Assembly: GCA_902553315.1 (NCBI GenBank)
Contig: CACDKN010000006.1
Span: 1-64,000 of the forward strand
Reading direction: 5' to 3'
Source: AG-339-G14 sp902553315
GTDB taxonomy: Bacteria > Pseudomonadota > Gammaproteobacteria > Magnimaribacterales > AG-339-G14
DNA length: 64,000 nucleotides
In this document: positions 34,456 to 43,066 of the stretch, one piece after another
How positions within the stretch are numbered: the stretch's first letter is position 1
How the letters are laid out: every line of letters starts with the position of its first letter
The notes under the pieces: generated by a model
Database searches by the model: none
What the model was told of the DNA's origin: nothing
Seen by the model: the letters and a program-made list of their open reading frames with translations, nothing else
Position numbers and translations under genes: made by a program

Positions 34456-35925
34456 ATGATTTATAACCTTTATAACAATTTTTTAGGATCCTCTGCAAAT
34501 TGGTACAAGAATCTAATTATTGGATTTTTAGTAATTAATCCAATCCTCTACTATGTTCTACTAAACACCAACCTGGATGCTGGCTTTATTTTGGGTTGGA
34601 TAATTCTTGGCCAATTCATTGTGACACTGGCAATGGCTTTGGAATGTTATCCCCTCCAACCTGGAGGATTGATTGCAATTCAATCAGTTATTCTAGGGTT
34701 AACAACCTCTAAACACATCTATCAAGAAGTTGTTCTGAACTTAAAAGTGATCTTACTGCTTGTCTTTATGGTTGCCGGAATATATTTCATGAAAGATTTT
34801 CTTTTATTCATTTTTACAAAGCTTTTAATTAATGTAAAAAATAAGAAACTGCTATCTCTCTTATTTCTTATTAGTTCTGCAGTATTGTCAGCTTTTTTAG
34901 ATGCGCTAACAGTAACTGCAGTTCTCATTGCTGTTGCTGTAGGTTTTTACTCTCTTTATCAGGACAATAAAGCTACTCTGGAAAGCGATGACATTAATCA
35001 AGAAACTGAAGAGTTCAAGAGGTTTTTAAGAAATCTCTTGATGCATGGAGCTGTTGGGACTGCTCTGGGTGGCGTGAGTACTATTGTTGGTGAACCTCAA
35101 AATTTACTTATTGGTTCTGTGGCTGGATGGGATTTTATTGAGTTTTTTATAAGAATGTTGCCCATTTCTTTGCCAGTTTTTGTTTTTGGAATATTTACTT
35201 GCTACCTGATTGAGAAATTTAAAATTATTGGCTACGGTGCTGAATTATCGCCAAAAATAAGAAATATCATAAATGATTATGGTGCTAGAGAAGATGCTGA
35301 AAGAACTTCTGCACAAAAGACAAAACTAGTTATTCAATTTCTAGTTGCTCTAGTATTAATTTTTTCTTTAGCATTTAATGTAGCTGCAGTAGGACTAATT
35401 GGTTTGATGGTAATTATTCTTCTCACTGCATTTAATGGAATTATTGAAGAACATCAGTTGGGGAAAGCCTTTGAGGAAGCCCTTCCGTTTACAGCTCTTT
35501 TAGTAGTATTTTTTGTAATTGTCTCAGTGATACATGATCAATATTTATTTAGTCCCGTTATAAATTACGTTTTGTCTCTAAATTTAGATTTGCAAGTGCC
35601 GATGTTTTTCTTAGCCAACGGTATACTCTCGATGATTAGTGATAATGTTTTTGTTGCAACAATTTATATAAGTGAAGTAAAAAATGCTCTTGATTCCGGG
35701 ATAATTGATAGAAATCAGTTTGATTTACTCGCTATAGCGATCAACACAGGAACAAACTTACCCAGCGTAGCTACTCCAAATGGTCAGGCAGCATTTTTAT
35801 TTTTACTCACCTCTTCGATAGCTCCTTTGATTAATTTGTCGTATTTAAGGATGATTTTGATGGCTTTACCCTATACTTTCGTTTTAACAGTTGTAGGGTT
35901 ATTTTCTGTGATTTATTTCTTATAA
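34456..35925 (+). CDS. nhaB: Na+/H+ antiporter NhaB
   Basis: 489 residues with about 12 membrane helices, aligning along the whole length to E. coli NhaB. Markers: the ECYPLQPGGLIAIQ loop, FLDALTVTAVLIAVAVGFY, GVGTALGGVSTIVGEPQNLLIGSVAGW, SDNVFVATIYISEVKNAL and INTGTNLPSVATPNGQAAFLFLLTS. It expels sodium in exchange for protons, which suits a marine habitat. The ATG at 34456 is supported by the conserved NFLGSSANWYKN start. dusA begins two bases after its stop. Confidence 0.96.
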   Translation: MIYNLYNNFLGSSANWYKNLIIGFLVINPILYYVLLNTNLDAGFILGWIILGQFIVTLAMALECYPLQPGGLIAIQSVILGLTTSKHIYQEVVLNLKVILLLVFMVAGIYFMKDFLLFIFTKLLINVKNKKLLSLLFLISSAVLSAFLDALTVTAVLIAVAVGFYSLYQDNKATLESDDINQETEEFKRFLRNLLMHGAVGTALGGVSTIVGEPQNLLIGSVAGWDFIEFFIRMLPISLPVFVFGIFTCYLIEKFKIIGYGAELSPKIRNIINDYGAREDAERTSAQKTKLVIQFLVALVLIFSLAFNVAAVGLIGLMVIILLTAFNGIIEEHQLGKAFEEALPFTALLVVFFVIVSVIHDQYLFSPVINYVLSLNLDLQVPMFFLANGILSMISDNVFVATIYISEVKNALDSGIIDRNQFDLLAIAINTGTNLPSVATPNGQAAFLFLLTSSIAPLINLSYLRMILMALPYTFVLTVVGLFSVIYFL

Positions 35926-35927
35926 AA

Positions 35928-36896
35928 ATGAATAGAGATTTCGTTCTAGCGCCAATGATGGGAAAAACCGATTCTCAATTTAGGTATCTCGTCAGACAAA
36001 TTTCAAAAGAGATAGTGCTTTTTACTGAAATGATTCATTCCAATGCTATCTTATTTGGAAACAAAAAAATATTTGAAGAATTTACTAACAATAAAAACCC
36101 TATTGTTTTGCAACTGGGTGGCAATGATCCAGAAAGCTTAGGCAAAGTATCAAGCATGATGAATTCGTTTAACTATGATGAAGTAAATCTAAATATCGGT
36201 TGTCCTAGTCCAAAAGTTAAAAGTGGAGGTTTTGGTGCCTCATTAATGAAAGAACCAAATTTAGCGAAAGAATGTGTTCAGGCCATGGTAGAAAATTTCA
36301 ATAAAGAAGTCTCAGTAAAAATCAGATTGGGAATAGACGACAATGATATCGAAGAAACTTTAGACAAGTTTGTTGAAATTATTAAATCTGCAGGAATAAG
36401 TGTTTTTTATGTGCATGCGAGAAAGGCGATTCTTTATGGATTGAGCCCGAAACAAAATAGAGAAATACCTCCATTGCACCATCAAAGAGTTGGAAGACTT
36501 AAAGAAAGTTTTCCTGATCTTAAAATAATAATTAATGGAGGCATCAAAAACTTGGCTTTCCAAAAGAAAGAAAATTTAGAAAAACTCGATGGGATCATGA
36601 TCGGAAGAGAGGCTTATTCGAATCCGATGATATTAAAAAATATTGATTCAATGGTTAAAAAAAGAACCTTTTCTGAAATTTCCCTTTTAGAAGTTACGAA
36701 AAGTATGTTTGATTATTTTGAAACTCTTGATAAACCCTGTTCCATTAAAAAAGGTCTTCTGCACATGCATGGACTATACACAGGACATAAACAGGCTAAA
36801 AAAATTAGAATTCTTCTTTCGAATAGTAATTATTTGGAAGAATCTAAAAATCAAATATTATCAATCTTAGAAAAAGACGAAATTAAAGCGGCATGA
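35928..36896 (+). CDS. dusA: tRNA-dihydrouridine synthase, DusA-like
   Basis: 322 residues. FMN-barrel with APMMGKTDSQFRYLVRQIS at the N-terminus, NIGCPSPKVKSGGFGASLM carrying the catalytic cysteine around residue 95, VKIRLG and HARKA on the barrel, and the C-terminal HMHGLYTGHKQAKKIR helical domain. DusA reduces U20/U20a in tRNA. The wording KSGGFGASLM and MIHSNAILFG points to DusA, rather than DusB/C. It sits between nhaB and the TerB-like gene with 2 and -4 base spacing. Confidence 0.92.
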   Translation: MNRDFVLAPMMGKTDSQFRYLVRQISKEIVLFTEMIHSNAILFGNKKIFEEFTNNKNPIVLQLGGNDPESLGKVSSMMNSFNYDEVNLNIGCPSPKVKSGGFGASLMKEPNLAKECVQAMVENFNKEVSVKIRLGIDDNDIEETLDKFVEIIKSAGISVFYVHARKAILYGLSPKQNREIPPLHHQRVGRLKESFPDLKIIINGGIKNLAFQKKENLEKLDGIMIGREAYSNPMILKNIDSMVKKRTFSEISLLEVTKSMFDYFETLDKPCSIKKGLLHMHGLYTGHKQAKKIRILLSNSNYLEESKNQILSILEKDEIKAA

Positions 36897-37339
36897 AAAA
36901 TATTTTTAGCAAATTTTTTAAAAAAGAAACAGAACAGCTGGAAAAAGAGACGGATAAAGTAATCTCAGCATGTATCTCACTGATGATTGAAGTTAGTATG
37001 GCAGATCAATCCATAGATGATGAAGAAATAGAAAGTCTAAAAAAGACTCTTTCAGAAAAATTTGATGTCGAAGGCTCTGAAATTGAAAATCTGATTATCG
37101 AGGGTAAAGAAACACAGAAAGAATCTACTTCTTTGTATGACTTCACAAGAGTAATTAATGATGATTTTAGTTTCGAGGAAAAATTTAAATTAATTAAATC
37201 CATGTGGGAAATTGCTTTTGCTGATGGAAACATTGATAAATACGAAGAATACGTTATTAGGAAAGTATCAGATTTAATTTATATTTCTAATGACGATTTC
37301 ATAAAAGCAAAACTGGAAGTAAAAAATGAAAATAAATAA
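36893..37339 (+). CDS. TerB-like (tellurite resistance/DjlA-type) acidic helical protein
   Basis: 148 residues, all-helical and acidic. The two TerB repeats read SMADQSIDDEEIESLKKTL and AFADGNIDKYEEYVIRKV, each with the metal-binding-type D..I...E pattern. The same module forms the TerB region of DjlA. It has no membrane segment and lies in an operon with dusA upstream (4-base overlap) and the serine hydrolase downstream (14-base overlap). Ter-type function is unlikely without terC/D/Z neighbours; the actual role is not known. Confidence 0.78.
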   Translation: MKNIFSKFFKKETEQLEKETDKVISACISLMIEVSMADQSIDDEEIESLKKTLSEKFDVEGSEIENLIIEGKETQKESTSLYDFTRVINDDFSFEEKFKLIKSMWEIAFADGNIDKYEEYVIRKVSDLIYISNDDFIKAKLEVKNENK

Positions 37340-38576
37340 CGCAGAAAAATTAGGTTTAAGTTCAAAAAAACTTAACGAGATGGAAAAGTTTTTTAAAGAT
37401 AATTACACCGATAAAGGGAAGCTTGCTGGAACACAAACCCTTATTTCCAGGAAGGGGAAAATTATTCATTTCAATTCTCATGGTTACAGAGACGTAGAGA
37501 ACTCAAAGAAAATTACTGAAGATACAATTTTTAGAATTTACTCAATGACTAAACCTGTAACTAGTGTTGCCTTGATGCAATTATTTGAAAAAGGTCTTTT
37601 TCAGTTAGCCGATCCGGTTAGTAAATTTTTACCAGAATTCAAGAAAAGTTCTGTCTTTCAATCTGGTAGCTATCCAAATTTTTTAACCACGCCCCCTCAA
37701 AGAGAAATAACAATTAGAGATCTTTTATGTCATACATCTGGTTTAACTTATGGCTTTCATTACAGAACAAATATTGATCATGCGTACAGAAAAGTTTGGA
37801 GCGGTCCGAGAGGAGAAAATTCAGATTTTTCTTTTCCACCAATGGACTTAAAAAACTTTTCCGAAACAATAGCTGGGCTGCCCCTAGAATTCAGTCCAGG
37901 AGATAAATGGAATTACAGTGTGTCAACTGACATTTGTGGAAGGCTTATTGAAGTATTGAGTAATATGTCTTTATCAGAGTATTTTCAAAAAAATATTTTT
38001 ACGCCTTTAAAAATGGTCGATACAGATTTTTACGTAAAAAAATCAAAATTGAAAAGATTTTCGTCTTGTTATGAGAGAACAGCGAAAACCTATTTAAAAC
38101 TTAATGACGATGCTAGCGAAAAAAGTTCTTTTTCAAAAGAGCCAAATTTTCTTTCAGGAGGTGGAGGACTTGTATCGACTTCCAGTGACTATCATAATTT
38201 TTGTCTAATGTTACTGAATAAAGGAACGTTTGAAAGGAAAAGAATTCTATCCAGAAAGACCGTTGAATTAATGACCATCAATCATCTTCCTGAAAATCAA
38301 GACATGATCTCAATGGGCTCGGAAGGAAGTTTCAGTGAAGTTAGATATCGTGGTGTGGGATTTGGTTTAGGTGTTGGAGTCAATATAGATTTGGCAGGAA
38401 CTCAAAATAGTGGCTCAATAGGAAGTTATAATTGGGGTGGCGCAGCAAGTACTTTTTTTTGGGTGGATCCAAAAGAAGAATTAATATGTATTTTAATGAC
38501 GCAACTTATGCCGTCGGGATATTATCCAATCAGAGTGCAAATGCAGTCGATGGTTTATAGCGCTTTTTTGGACTAA
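37326..38576 (+). CDS. beta-lactamase-fold serine hydrolase (class C/EstB-like)
   Basis: 416 residues. The nucleophile motif SMTK stands around residue 75 (IYSMTKPVTSV), the YxN-type element is WNYSVSTD, and the GxGGLVSTSSDY loop is typical of the family. No signal peptide, so it is probably cytoplasmic. Members act as esterases, transacylases or peptidases rather than true beta-lactamases. A second, distinct member of the same family is at 49703-50923. Its operon partner is the TerB-like gene. Substrate unknown. Confidence 0.85.
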   Translation: MKINNAEKLGLSSKKLNEMEKFFKDNYTDKGKLAGTQTLISRKGKIIHFNSHGYRDVENSKKITEDTIFRIYSMTKPVTSVALMQLFEKGLFQLADPVSKFLPEFKKSSVFQSGSYPNFLTTPPQREITIRDLLCHTSGLTYGFHYRTNIDHAYRKVWSGPRGENSDFSFPPMDLKNFSETIAGLPLEFSPGDKWNYSVSTDICGRLIEVLSNMSLSEYFQKNIFTPLKMVDTDFYVKKSKLKRFSSCYERTAKTYLKLNDDASEKSSFSKEPNFLSGGGGLVSTSSDYHNFCLMLLNKGTFERKRILSRKTVELMTINHLPENQDMISMGSEGSFSEVRYRGVGFGLGVGVNIDLAGTQNSGSIGSYNWGGAASTFFWVDPKEELICILMTQLMPSGYYPIRVQMQSMVYSAFLD

Positions 38577-39295
38577 TCAAAATCATCAAAAAAGATCTCT
38601 TCATCATCTATTTGCCCATCATTAATCTGATATTCTCTTCTTTGGATATAAGCATCCCTATAAAAAGTATATTGATCTGATCCAGTAATCTCGGTAACTC
38701 CTAAGAGATCAGATCGAGTGTCTAACAAATTAAGCGCACCAGTCGCAATTCTAGCTGAATCATCGCTAGGAACATTTGGATATAAATACAAGTCTGGAAC
38801 AATAGAAAACGAGTCTCTGAAGCTACTTGGGCCATAAAAAGGTATTACAATATATGCTCCTGGTGAAACTCCCCAGTAACCTAAAGTTTGACCAAAGTCC
38901 TCATTTGAGCCATTTAAATTAAAAGAAGAGGCAACATCAAACAAGCCATAAACCCCTATAGTTGAATTTAATAAGAATCTAGACAAATCTGTAAAAAAAG
39001 CTACTGGTTTTAATTGCAAGACGTTGTTTGCTGCTGAACTTGCATCGGCTAAATTACCAAACACGTTTGATACACCAGTTTGAATAAACTCTGGCGTACC
39101 GGTGTCATAAATTTCTGCAATAGGTTTAAAAAATAAATTATCTAAAGAAGTGTTAAAATCGTGAACTCTTCTATTGGAATTTTCATAGGGGTCGTAAACC
39201 TCTCCATCTATCTTAGTTGTTGAAACACATCCAATTAGAGTAGAGATTAGTAAACAAGAGAAGTAAAATCTAATGCTTGAGAAGCAGATTTTCAT
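38573..39295 (-). CDS. mlaA: MlaA (VacJ) outer-membrane lipoprotein
   Basis: 240 residues from ATG at 39293-39295. The signal peptide carries the lipobox LIGC near residue 22, giving a lipidated Cys. MlaA signature PYENSNRRVHDFNTSLD follows, then VFGNLADASSAANNVLQ and GQTLGYWGVSPGAYIVIPFYGPS. MlaA removes misplaced phospholipids from the outer leaflet for the Mla pathway; the mlaBCDEF genes are not in the window. An upstream ATG (39421) would give an implausible N-terminus over the metG start, so it was rejected. Only 11 bases separate it from the divergent metG start. Confidence 0.93.
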   Translation of the reverse strand: MKICFSSIRFYFSCLLISTLIGCVSTTKIDGEVYDPYENSNRRVHDFNTSLDNLFFKPIAEIYDTGTPEFIQTGVSNVFGNLADASSAANNVLQLKPVAFFTDLSRFLLNSTIGVYGLFDVASSFNLNGSNEDFGQTLGYWGVSPGAYIVIPFYGPSSFRDSFSIVPDLYLYPNVPSDDSARIATGALNLLDTRSDLLGVTEITGSDQYTFYRDAYIQRREYQINDGQIDDEEIFFDDFD

Positions 39296-39306
39296 CTCAA
39301 AATTAT

Positions 39307-40953
39307 ATGTCAAATAATAACAATCTTCTAATCGTAACTTCTGCTCTCCCTTACGCAAATGGACCACTTCATTTTGGCCACTTGCTTGAACACATTCAGA
39401 CTGACATTTGGGTAAGAACAAATCGATCGCTTAATAAAGAATGTATCTACTTATGTGCAAGCGATGCGCACGGTACGCCGATAATGCTTAAGGCTGAAGA
39501 AGAAAATACAACTCCGGAAACTCTTATCAAAAAAATTACAACTGAGCAAAAACAATCTTTAGTAAATTTCAATATAGTTCATGACAATTACTACACTACT
39601 CACTCAGAAGAAAATAAATATTTTAGCGAGTTAATTTTCAATAAAGCTGATACTAAAAAATTAATCTTAAGAAAAGAAATAGAACAACTTTTTGATGATG
39701 AAAAAGGATTATTTCTAGCTGATAGATACGTCCAAGGCATTTGTCCCAAATGTGGAGCAAAAGAACAATATGGAGATAATTGTGAAGTTTGTGGCGCAAC
39801 ATATGAAGCAACAGAACTTATTGAACCAGTATCAATCTTTACGGGTAACGCTCCTTCTGTAAAAAAAAGTGAACATTTATTTTTTGATCTGGAGTCTTGT
39901 AGCAAAAGCCTTAAAGATTGGATCAATAAAACCGATCTTCAATCAGCTGTCAAAAATAAAATAAAAGAGTGGTTTACCAATGGTTTAAAGCCTTGGGATA
40001 TTAGCAGAGACAAACCTTACTTTGGCTTTATGATTCCTGGCTATGAAGACAAATACTTTTATGTTTGGTTGGATGCGCCCATTGGTTATATTGCGAGCTT
40101 AGAAAATTACTTGAAACGTGAAAATTCGTTAAAAAATTCGGAAGAATTATGGGGGAAGGACAGTAATACAGAGATCTATCACTTCATCGGAAAAGACATA
40201 ATGAATTTTCATACATTATTCTGGCCCTGTTTGTTAGAAGCTGGAGATTTCAAAAAGCCTAACAATGTCTTTGTTCACGGCTTCATGAGTTTAAACGGGA
40301 AAAAAATGTCCAAATCAAAAAAAAATTTTCTTCTCGTAGACGATTATTTAAAAATTTTGAAACCTGATCTTATTAGGTACTATTTAGCATCTAAACTATC
40401 CTCGGGAGTCGATGACCTTGATATGGATTTCAAAGATTTTCAAAAAAAAGTTAATACAGATTTAGTGGGTAAATTTATTAACATTGCAAGTCGTAGCCAA
40501 GGGTTTTTAAAAAATGATAACAATAGAATTGGCGACGACCTCGACGAGACAATTATTAATGAATTCGTTGGACAAAAAGACGTTATCTACAATTTATACA
40601 TTGATAGAGAGTATTCAAAAGCTATACAAAAAATCATGCTCTTAGCAGATAAGGCTAATCAATACATCGATTCTCATAAACCATGGGAATTAAATAAAGA
40701 TTCTTCTAATTCTTTGAAAGTAAAAAAAATTGCTTCGACTTCTATTAACCTTTTTAGGATTTTGAATCTATATTTAGAACCAGTAATTCCCGAGACTTCT
40801 GAAAGAATCAAAAATTATTTACAATCAAACGACAGTCTCGATGAATTGTCTAAACATCTTACAAATCATGAGCTTGAGAAATTTAAACCCTTGTTAACAA
40901 GAATAGAAGACGAAGAAATTAATAAGTTAATAGAAATAAGTCAAAATGGATGA
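39307..40953 (+). CDS. metG: methionyl-tRNA synthetase, catalytic chain (lacking the fused C-terminal domain)
   Basis: 548 residues; E. coli MetG is 677 with a C-terminal tRNA-binding domain. HIGH is HFGH at 22-25, KMSKS is 333-337, and the four zinc cysteines are C146, C149, C159 and C162. The anticodon-binding helix domain ends near 545. The missing domain is encoded by the next gene, overlapping by 8 bases in another frame. It attaches methionine to both initiator and elongator tRNAs. The ATG at 39307 is chosen since the upstream ATG falls within the mlaA start. No clear ribosome binding site. Confidence 0.94.
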   Translation: MSNNNNLLIVTSALPYANGPLHFGHLLEHIQTDIWVRTNRSLNKECIYLCASDAHGTPIMLKAEEENTTPETLIKKITTEQKQSLVNFNIVHDNYYTTHSEENKYFSELIFNKADTKKLILRKEIEQLFDDEKGLFLADRYVQGICPKCGAKEQYGDNCEVCGATYEATELIEPVSIFTGNAPSVKKSEHLFFDLESCSKSLKDWINKTDLQSAVKNKIKEWFTNGLKPWDISRDKPYFGFMIPGYEDKYFYVWLDAPIGYIASLENYLKRENSLKNSEELWGKDSNTEIYHFIGKDIMNFHTLFWPCLLEAGDFKKPNNVFVHGFMSLNGKKMSKSKKNFLLVDDYLKILKPDLIRYYLASKLSSGVDDLDMDFKDFQKKVNTDLVGKFINIASRSQGFLKNDNNRIGDDLDETIINEFVGQKDVIYNLYIDREYSKAIQKIMLLADKANQYIDSHKPWELNKDSSNSLKVKKIASTSINLFRILNLYLEPVIPETSERIKNYLQSNDSLDELSKHLTNHELEKFKPLLTRIEDEEINKLIEISQNG

Positions 40954-41275
40954 AATAAATATTGAAGATTTTTTAAAAATCGACTTACGTGTCGCCAAAA
41001 TTATTTCTGCTGAAAACGTTGAAGATGCAGACAAGTTATTGAAACTTAACTTAGATTTAGGAGAGATTGGAAAAAAAACTGTTTTTGCAGGAATTAAAAA
41101 ATTCTACGAGCCCGATAATTTAGTTGGTAAACATGTGGTCTGTGTCAATAATTTGAAACATAGAGAAATGAAATTCGGAACCTCTGAAGGAATGATACTA
41201 GCCTCCAGTAGTGACTCAGGAGTTTTTTTGATTGACGCATCAAATGAAAGTCAACCGGGAGACAAGATTAGTTAG
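40946..41275 (+). CDS. MetRS beta subunit / tRNA-binding OB-fold protein
   Basis: 109 residues. IEDFLKIDLRVAKIISAENV, then KTVFAGIKKFY and LKHREMKFGTSEGMILASSS, match residue for residue the C-terminal EMAP/Trbp111 domain of bacterial MetRS, which dimerises the enzyme and improves tRNA binding. In Aquifex and some other lineages MetRS is likewise alpha/beta. It begins within the last codons of metG (ATG at 40946), so translation is coupled. CsaA-type chaperone is an alternative reading, but the position argues for a MetRS partner. Confidence 0.88.
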   Translation: MDEINIEDFLKIDLRVAKIISAENVEDADKLLKLNLDLGEIGKKTVFAGIKKFYEPDNLVGKHVVCVNNLKHREMKFGTSEGMILASSSDSGVFLIDASNESQPGDKIS

Positions 41276-41277
41276 TT

Positions 41278-42303
41278 ATGAAAGAGACAGATATTTTAAT
41301 AATTGGTGCAGGCCCTGTGGGTCTATTCACTGTATTTGAAGCTGGATTGTTAGGTCTTGAATGCGAATTAGTAGATAACCTAGATAAAATCGGGGGTCAG
41401 TGCATTGAGCTTTACCCCGATAAACCGATATATGATATTCCAGGAGTGGCTAATCAAACTGGTCGTGAACACATTGAGGCATTACTGGCTCAAATTAAAC
41501 CCTTCAATTATAAGGTAAACCTTAATACTAGAGTTGAATCCATTAAAAAAGAGGAAGATAAATGGATTGTTAAAACCAACAATGACCTAAGCTTTTTAAC
41601 AAAAAACATTTTTATTGCAGCTGGTGCAGGCTCTTTTGAATCCAGAAGACCTCCTGTGGAAAATCCAGATAAATTCCTAGGAAATGGAATTGAATATGCC
41701 GTCAGGGATATTAAAAAATACAAAGACAAAGAGATCGCAATTTTCGGAGGTGGTGACAGTGCTTTAGACTGGTCGGTTGAGTTAGCTAAAACGGCGAAAA
41801 AAGTTTACCTAGTTCACCGTCGCGACGAGTTTAGAGGAGCAAAACATACCGAATCGCAAATGAGAGAATTGGTTAAATCAGGAAAAATTGAATTAAAAAT
41901 TCCATACGTTATAAAGTCAATTAATGGTGACGAAAAATTTAATGGGGTTGATTTAATGCATTTTGAATCTAAAGAAGTAGAGTCAATAAATTGTGATGAA
42001 GCTCTTTTCTTTTTCGGTCTTAACAAGCAATTGGGTCCTATTCTGGATTGGGAAGTAGAATTAGAAGAAAAGAAAATTTCGGTTAATACTGAAAATTTCC
42101 AAACTAATAAAGAGGGAATTTTTGCTGTAGGTGACATCAACACGTATCCTGGAAAATTGGATTTGATATTATGTGGATTTCACGAAACGACTCTTGCAGT
42201 GCAAGAAGCTTTCAAAAGAGTTCGTCCTGGAGAGCGGGTACCCTTTGGATACACAACTTCCAACAAAGGCCTTCAAGAAAAATTAAAAGTTAATAAAAGT
42301 TAG
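41278..42303 (+). CDS. ferredoxin/flavodoxin-NADP+ reductase, thioredoxin-reductase-like (YumC type)
   Basis: 341 residues. FAD motif GAGPVGLFTVFEAGLLG at the N-terminus, NADP motif GGGDSALDWSVELAKT mid-protein, and the closing GVFAVGDI (here GIFAVGDIN) and GFHETTLAVQEAF. It lacks the CxxC redox pair of thioredoxin reductase, as in the bacterial type 2 FNRs. It supplies low-potential electrons, for example to ferredoxins that feed oxygenases; P450 and diiron enzymes elsewhere in this window would be clients in principle. It follows the MetRS beta gene by 2 bases and overlaps the SDR gene convergently by 14. Confidence 0.9.
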   Translation: MKETDILIIGAGPVGLFTVFEAGLLGLECELVDNLDKIGGQCIELYPDKPIYDIPGVANQTGREHIEALLAQIKPFNYKVNLNTRVESIKKEEDKWIVKTNNDLSFLTKNIFIAAGAGSFESRRPPVENPDKFLGNGIEYAVRDIKKYKDKEIAIFGGGDSALDWSVELAKTAKKVYLVHRRDEFRGAKHTESQMRELVKSGKIELKIPYVIKSINGDEKFNGVDLMHFESKEVESINCDEALFFFGLNKQLGPILDWEVELEEKKISVNTENFQTNKEGIFAVGDINTYPGKLDLILCGFHETTLAVQEAFKRVRPGERVPFGYTTSNKGLQEKLKVNKS

Positions 42304-43066
42304 TACTATTTCCACCATCAATGGATATACTTTGTCCCGAGATATAGGCGGCTTGTTCTGAGCAAAGGAAAGCTGCTAAATCAGAAAACTCTTCTACAGT
42401 ACCCATTCTTTTAGCAGTTAACTCATCTTCCATATTTTTCTTTGCTTCATCAAAAGTAATTTTTGCGAGTTTTGCTTGAAATTCAATGACTCTAGTTTGA
42501 CGATCGGTGTCAATTCTTTCTGGCAAAAGATTGTTGATCGTAATATTAAATTGTGCCATTTCTCTTGAAAGACCTTTTGATAATCCTAGCAATCCTGATC
42601 TTGCAGAAGTAGATAAACCCATGATGGCATGGGGGTTCTTCACCATTGCCGAAAGAATGTTAATAATTCTGCCGAAGCTTCTCTCTTTCATTCCAGGTAA
42701 AACTGACTGCATAAGCATCGCTGATTGAGTGAAATTAGATTTGATTGCAGACAAAAAATCATCTTCGCTCCAATCAAAAAAATTTCCTGGCGGGGGTCCC
42801 CCACTATTATTTATTAAAATATCAGGCTCGGGGCAAGCTTGTAATAAGTTATCTCTGGTAGATTCATCTTCCATAGCTCCTAAAACTGAGCTTACTTTAT
42901 ATCCTTTGGATTTAAACTCTTCTTCAGTTTTTTTTAAATTTTCTTCGTTTACCCCATTGATAATTATTTCTACCCCTTCTTTTGCAAGAGATTCTGCACA
43001 AGCTTTACCTAAGCCTCTACTGGAAGCACAAACAATTGCTTTTTTTTCTGAAATATTAAGATCCAA
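42290..43066 (-). CDS. short-chain dehydrogenase family protein lacking the YxxxK pair
   Basis: 258 residues with the classical Rossmann start ASSRGLGKA, NNSGGPPPG in place of NNAG and the C-terminal GQSISIDGG. The usual catalytic Ser is in NILSAMV, but the YxxxK position reads LSTSARSGLL, with Leu and Arg in place of Tyr and Lys. The subfamily with NNxGGPPPG shows this same change. Either the proton donor is different or the protein is not a normal oxidoreductase. It starts with TTG (43064-43066) directly after the VOC stop; AGAGGAA precedes it. A co-transcribed ring-cleavage-like gene lies upstream. Confidence 0.88.
   Translation of the reverse strand: MDLNISEKKAIVCASSRGLGKACAESLAKEGVEIIINGVNEENLKKTEEEFKSKGYKVSSVLGAMEDESTRDNLLQACPEPDILINNSGGPPPGNFFDWSEDDFLSAIKSNFTQSAMLMQSVLPGMKERSFGRIINILSAMVKNPHAIMGLSTSARSGLLGLSKGLSREMAQFNITINNLLPERIDTDRQTRVIEFQAKLAKITFDEAKKNMEDELTAKRMGTVEEFSDLAAFLCSEQAAYISGQSISIDGGNSTNFY

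Noticed and set aside
39296..39421. Longer MlaA start and longer MetG start
   Set aside because: The upstream extension of mlaA lies in the metG coding region and lacks a signal peptide; the MKICFSS start gives a normal lipobox. The earlier metG ATG falls inside mlaA.
40946..40953. metG frame break as a sequencing error
   Set aside because: The downstream gene has its own ATG in a coupled overlap and known split MetRS exist, so a natural split is preferred, though an error is not excluded.
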